This document shows positions 61,702 through 64,000 of a stretch of DNA of 64,000 nt, piece after piece. This DNA is from an uncultured Devosia sp. (lineage in GTDB: Bacteria > Pseudomonadota > Alphaproteobacteria > Rhizobiales > Devosiaceae). The stretch is taken from NCBI RefSeq assembly GCF_963517015.1, contig NZ_CAUQDV010000003.1, forward strand, positions 170,521-234,520, in the 5' to 3' direction. The translations under genes were made by a program, and so were the position numbers. The notes beneath the pieces are model-generated. The model was given only the letters and a program-made list of their open reading frames with translations. It was not told the origin of the DNA and did not search any database. Each line of letters starts with the position of its first letter. The first letter of the stretch is position 1.

Positions 61702-61773
61702 CATATCTGGATATGTGGTGCCAATTAAGGTTAAGTGAATAACTACAGAAAAGACATATCCAAATATGTCTTT
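61702..61773. promoter_or_regulatory. two CATATC-type palindromes before the adhesin gene
   Basis: CATATC-TG-GATATG (61702-61715) and AAAGACATAT-CCAA-ATATGTCTTT (61750-61773) share the core CATATC-NN-RATATG, 53 bp apart centre to centre. The second is a perfect 10-bp inverted repeat. They sit in the 168-base gap between the RHH gene and the adhesin start at 61858. They are likely operators, or the second may also act as a weak hairpin. Confidence 0.6.
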
Positions 61774-61857
61774 GCTCTGTTGGCTCAATTGTGGGTATTT
61801 CCGCGCTAATATATGTTCACCTCCAATTAACCACTATGCGTGGTCTGGGGGATTTTC

Positions 61858-64000
61858 ATGGTAGAAAACGTTCGCGGCGAAGATCTGGTCTCTGTCGAGG
61901 CTGGTGAGCTTGGTTCCCGTGTCACGCTCGTGGCGCAGGCCGATATTCCGGCAGCGGCGCCCGCCGCGGAAGTCGAGCCACCCCGTCAGGTGGTCCTGGT
62001 CGAAGAGGGCAGCATCCTGCGCCTGCCGGCCACCGCCAGTATCGACCAGCTCCGCGTCAACGGCACCGACCTCGAATTCGTCCAGGCGGACGGCTCCGTC
62101 ATCGTCGTCCCCGAAGGCGCCATTCAGGGCCTGACCATCTTCATGGGTTCGATTGAAATCCCGCCCCAGGCCGTGGCCACTCTGTTCGAAGCCAGTGGCA
62201 TCGAAACCGCGGCTGGCCCCGAAGCCGGCAATGCGCGCGGCTCGGGCGGCAATTTCGAACTCCCCGTCGGTGGCATCGGCGATGCCTTCGACATTGGGGA
62301 TCTCCTGCCGCCGACCGAACTTGCCTTTGACGATCAGGCGATCGAACTGCTCGACGCCGGCAATGACGCGCCGATCTTCGGCACCGGACCTTTCGGCCAG
62401 GGCACTTTCGGCTTCAGCCTGTCCGAGGAAGGCCTGCCGGGGGGGCTTGCCGATACCAAACCCCAAGGCGCCGACTTTTCCAATGCCGCGACCTTCACCA
62501 TCGACTTGGGTGCTTTCGATCCCAATAACGACCCGCTGACCTTCACCTTTGGCCAGCCCAGCGCGCCCTTCACCGTCAACGGCATTGCCATAACCTGGGA
62601 AGGCGTGGACACCGACACGCTGACGGGCCGGGCCGGCGACGTCACAGTCTTCGAGATTTCGGTCGGCGGCCCCTCGGGGACGGTCACCGTCACCCTTTTG
62701 CAGCCGGTCGATCATCCGCTGGCTGGCGAGGATGTGGTCAATCTGGGTCTCACCGTCACGGCCAATGACGGTCGCGGCGGCACGGCTACGGCTACGGTCA
62801 CCGTTACGCTAGAAGACGACAGCCCCGAAATCGGCACGCCGGTCAACGGCATTGTCGACGAGGACGGCCTTCCTGCCGGCGTCGGCGACGAGGCCGCTGG
62901 AGACGATATCGGTGGCAATGACGGCGAGGGTCGCGATGAGACGGTCTATGTCGGCAATCTCGACATCCGCTGGGGCGCAGACAATCGCGATGCTCCCGAC
63001 AGCCTCAATGCCGATGGCAGCTTCGTCCAGGATGCGACCGGCCGCGCCGTCTTCTTCTCGCAGGCCGATTTCGACACCTTCGTCGAAACCTTCGGTTACC
63101 TGACTTCCGGCAAGCAGCCGCTCGATTTCAGCCTTTCCCCCGGTGGCACGATCATCACCGCCACGGTCGGCGAGGGCGAAGGCAAGTCCGACGTCTTCCG
63201 CATCTCGCTCTCCGACGATGGCACTGGCAGTTACAAGTTCCAGCTGCTGGCCCAGCTCGACCACGGCAATGCAAGCTCGCCCAAGCCCGTCGAAGGTGGC
63301 GAGAATGACCCATTTTCGCCGCTGGTGCGCGCTGCGGCCACGCCGCTCGCCACCGAAGACAATATCGACCTGCGCTTCGGCTTCACGGTCCGCGACGCCG
63401 ATGGTGACACCGCGTCTGGCTCCTTCGCTGTCTCCATCGACGATGATATTCCCACGGCCTGGGGCTCGGGCACCAAGACTGTTACCGAAGATCTGGTCAA
63501 CGGCGTTTTCACCTCGGAAGCCGCGAACGGCCAGCTGAGCTTTGATCCCGGCGCCGACAAGGGTGTGGTCTCGGCTGTCAGCCTGCGCGCCGTGCTGGAT
63601 ATGGATGCGCCTGGGGGGTCTCCCAGCCTCAAGTCCAATGGCGTTGCTGTAACCTCGACCAGCAGCAAGTCGGACGATGGTGTCATCACCGTCACCGGCA
63701 TGGCTGGCGACAAGCCAGTCTATACGCTGACCGTGCAGCCGGATGGCAAGTATGTGTTCAAGCTGCTCGCTCCGGTCGATCACCCCGACAAGGGCGAAAC
63801 CGACGATGCCGACAAGCTGCGTCTGGTGTTCGACTTCACTGTCACCGACCAGGATGGCGACTCGACCCCGTTCAACGCAGGCTGGCTGCAGATCGACATC
63901 AAGGACGATGCCCCAACGGCATCGGGCACCGGCAACAGCGTCCAGGAAGATCTGGTCAACGGCGTTTTCACCTCGGAAGCCGCGAACGGCCAGCTGAGCT
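61858..64000 (+). CDS. large LapA-like adhesin, type I secreted (3' end beyond the window)
   Basis: The ATG at 61858 opens a frame that continues to the edge (714 codons seen). Residues 45-160 resemble a retention module: VVLVEEGSILRLPATASIDQ, then TAAG at 117-120 followed by a Gly/Asn linker (PEAGNARGSGGNFE). Repeated beta-domains with VCBS/cadherin-like or DUF5801-like patterns follow (FTVRDADGDTASGSFAVSID, FTVTDQDGDSTPF). Repeats of 153 residues start near residue 544. It has no Cys-rich part and no signal peptide, as expected for type I export. It is the probable cargo of the LapB-like system. Confidence 0.85.
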   Translation, partial: MVENVRGEDLVSVEAGELGSRVTLVAQADIPAAAPAAEVEPPRQVVLVEEGSILRLPATASIDQLRVNGTDLEFVQADGSVIVVPEGAIQGLTIFMGSIEIPPQAVATLFEASGIETAAGPEAGNARGSGGNFELPVGGIGDAFDIGDLLPPTELAFDDQAIELLDAGNDAPIFGTGPFGQGTFGFSLSEEGLPGGLADTKPQGADFSNAATFTIDLGAFDPNNDPLTFTFGQPSAPFTVNGIAITWEGVDTDTLTGRAGDVTVFEISVGGPSGTVTVTLLQPVDHPLAGEDVVNLGLTVTANDGRGGTATATVTVTLEDDSPEIGTPVNGIVDEDGLPAGVGDEAAGDDIGGNDGEGRDETVYVGNLDIRWGADNRDAPDSLNADGSFVQDATGRAVFFSQADFDTFVETFGYLTSGKQPLDFSLSPGGTIITATVGEGEGKSDVFRISLSDDGTGSYKFQLLAQLDHGNASSPKPVEGGENDPFSPLVRAAATPLATEDNIDLRFGFTVRDADGDTASGSFAVSIDDDIPTAWGSGTKTVTEDLVNGVFTSEAANGQLSFDPGADKGVVSAVSLRAVLDMDAPGGSPSLKSNGVAVTSTSSKSDDGVITVTGMAGDKPVYTLTVQPDGKYVFKLLAPVDHPDKGETDDADKLRLVFDFTVTDQDGDSTPFNAGWLQIDIKDDAPTASGTGNSVQEDLVNGVFTSEAANGQLS
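63487..64000 (+). repeat. 459-bp tandem repeat unit in the adhesin gene
   Basis: The 55 bases at 63487-63541 are identical to 63946-64000 (period 459 bp, 153 codons). The repeated protein text is EDLVNGVFTSEAANGQLS. The next unit continues past the edge. Confidence 0.85.

Noticed and set aside
61834..63783. Long reverse frames (293 and 324 codons) opposite the adhesin gene
   Set aside because: The forward frame starting at 61858 is open to the edge with repeated adhesin domains; the reverse frames mirror its repeats.

Overview
The window is GC-rich DNA from an alphaproteobacterium, most likely of the order Hyphomicrobiales and resembling Devosia. This is inferred from gene content and style (LapB-type and PrtD-type type I secretion, large sugar and peptide ABC transporter operons, RHH_4-type regulators). 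No 16S or other taxonomic marker is present, so the genus is a guess.

Region 1 (1-7.7 kb) looks like the right end of a genomic island. It holds the start of an IS110-family transposase and about a dozen small genes of unknown function, most coding for short exported proteins. It ends at 7722-7766 in the 3' half of a tRNA-Arg(CCG) gene, probably an attachment site. Region 2 (7.8-10.7 kb) is decayed DNA: fragments of an SDR, a VOC/glyoxalase and an outer-membrane beta-barrel gene, a short gene with an in-frame stop, and one intact GT4 glycosyltransferase. Region 3 (10.7-16.2 kb) holds two AraC regulators, each next to an oxidoreductase (aldo/keto reductase; SDR), plus a small acidic protein, an exported protein and a cupin.

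Region 4 (16.2-30.9 kb) is a catabolic regulon. It contains a CUT1 ABC importer, an amidase, an SDR, two histidinol-dehydrogenase-like enzymes, a bicupin, an RraA-like protein, an alpha/beta-hydrolase fused to a SnoaL-like region, and a LacI regulator. Five copies of a 16-bp palindrome close to TTGCATACGTATGCAA lie in front of four of its transcription units. The substrate is unknown.

Region 5 (31.0-45.9 kb) is the most interesting part. Two gene blocks face each other. One has an oligopeptide ABC transporter, proline iminopeptidase, Xaa-Pro aminopeptidase and a GH127 beta-L-arabinofuranosidase. The other has the hydroxyproline enzymes (PrpF-type epimerase/dehydratase, D-amino-acid oxidase, DapA-type deaminase) and a GntR regulator. 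Both blocks carry the same operator-like motif, GTATGC-N4-TGTCGACAG. Together they read as a locus for using arabinosylated, hydroxyproline-rich plant cell-wall glycopeptides (extensin type).

Region 6 (46.0-64 kb) holds two type I secretion systems. The first (HlyD-type adaptor, PrtD-like ATPase with a long Pro/Ala-rich N-terminus) sits with two unusual repetitive substrates, one extremely rich in Asn/Ser/Asp. The second (TolC, LapB-like ATPase, LapC-like adaptor) is followed by a ribbon-helix-helix protein and a very large adhesin that runs off the right edge and carries a TAAG motif at residues 117-120, where LapA-type adhesins are cleaved. A LuxR-type regulator with a degenerate receiver lies between the two systems.
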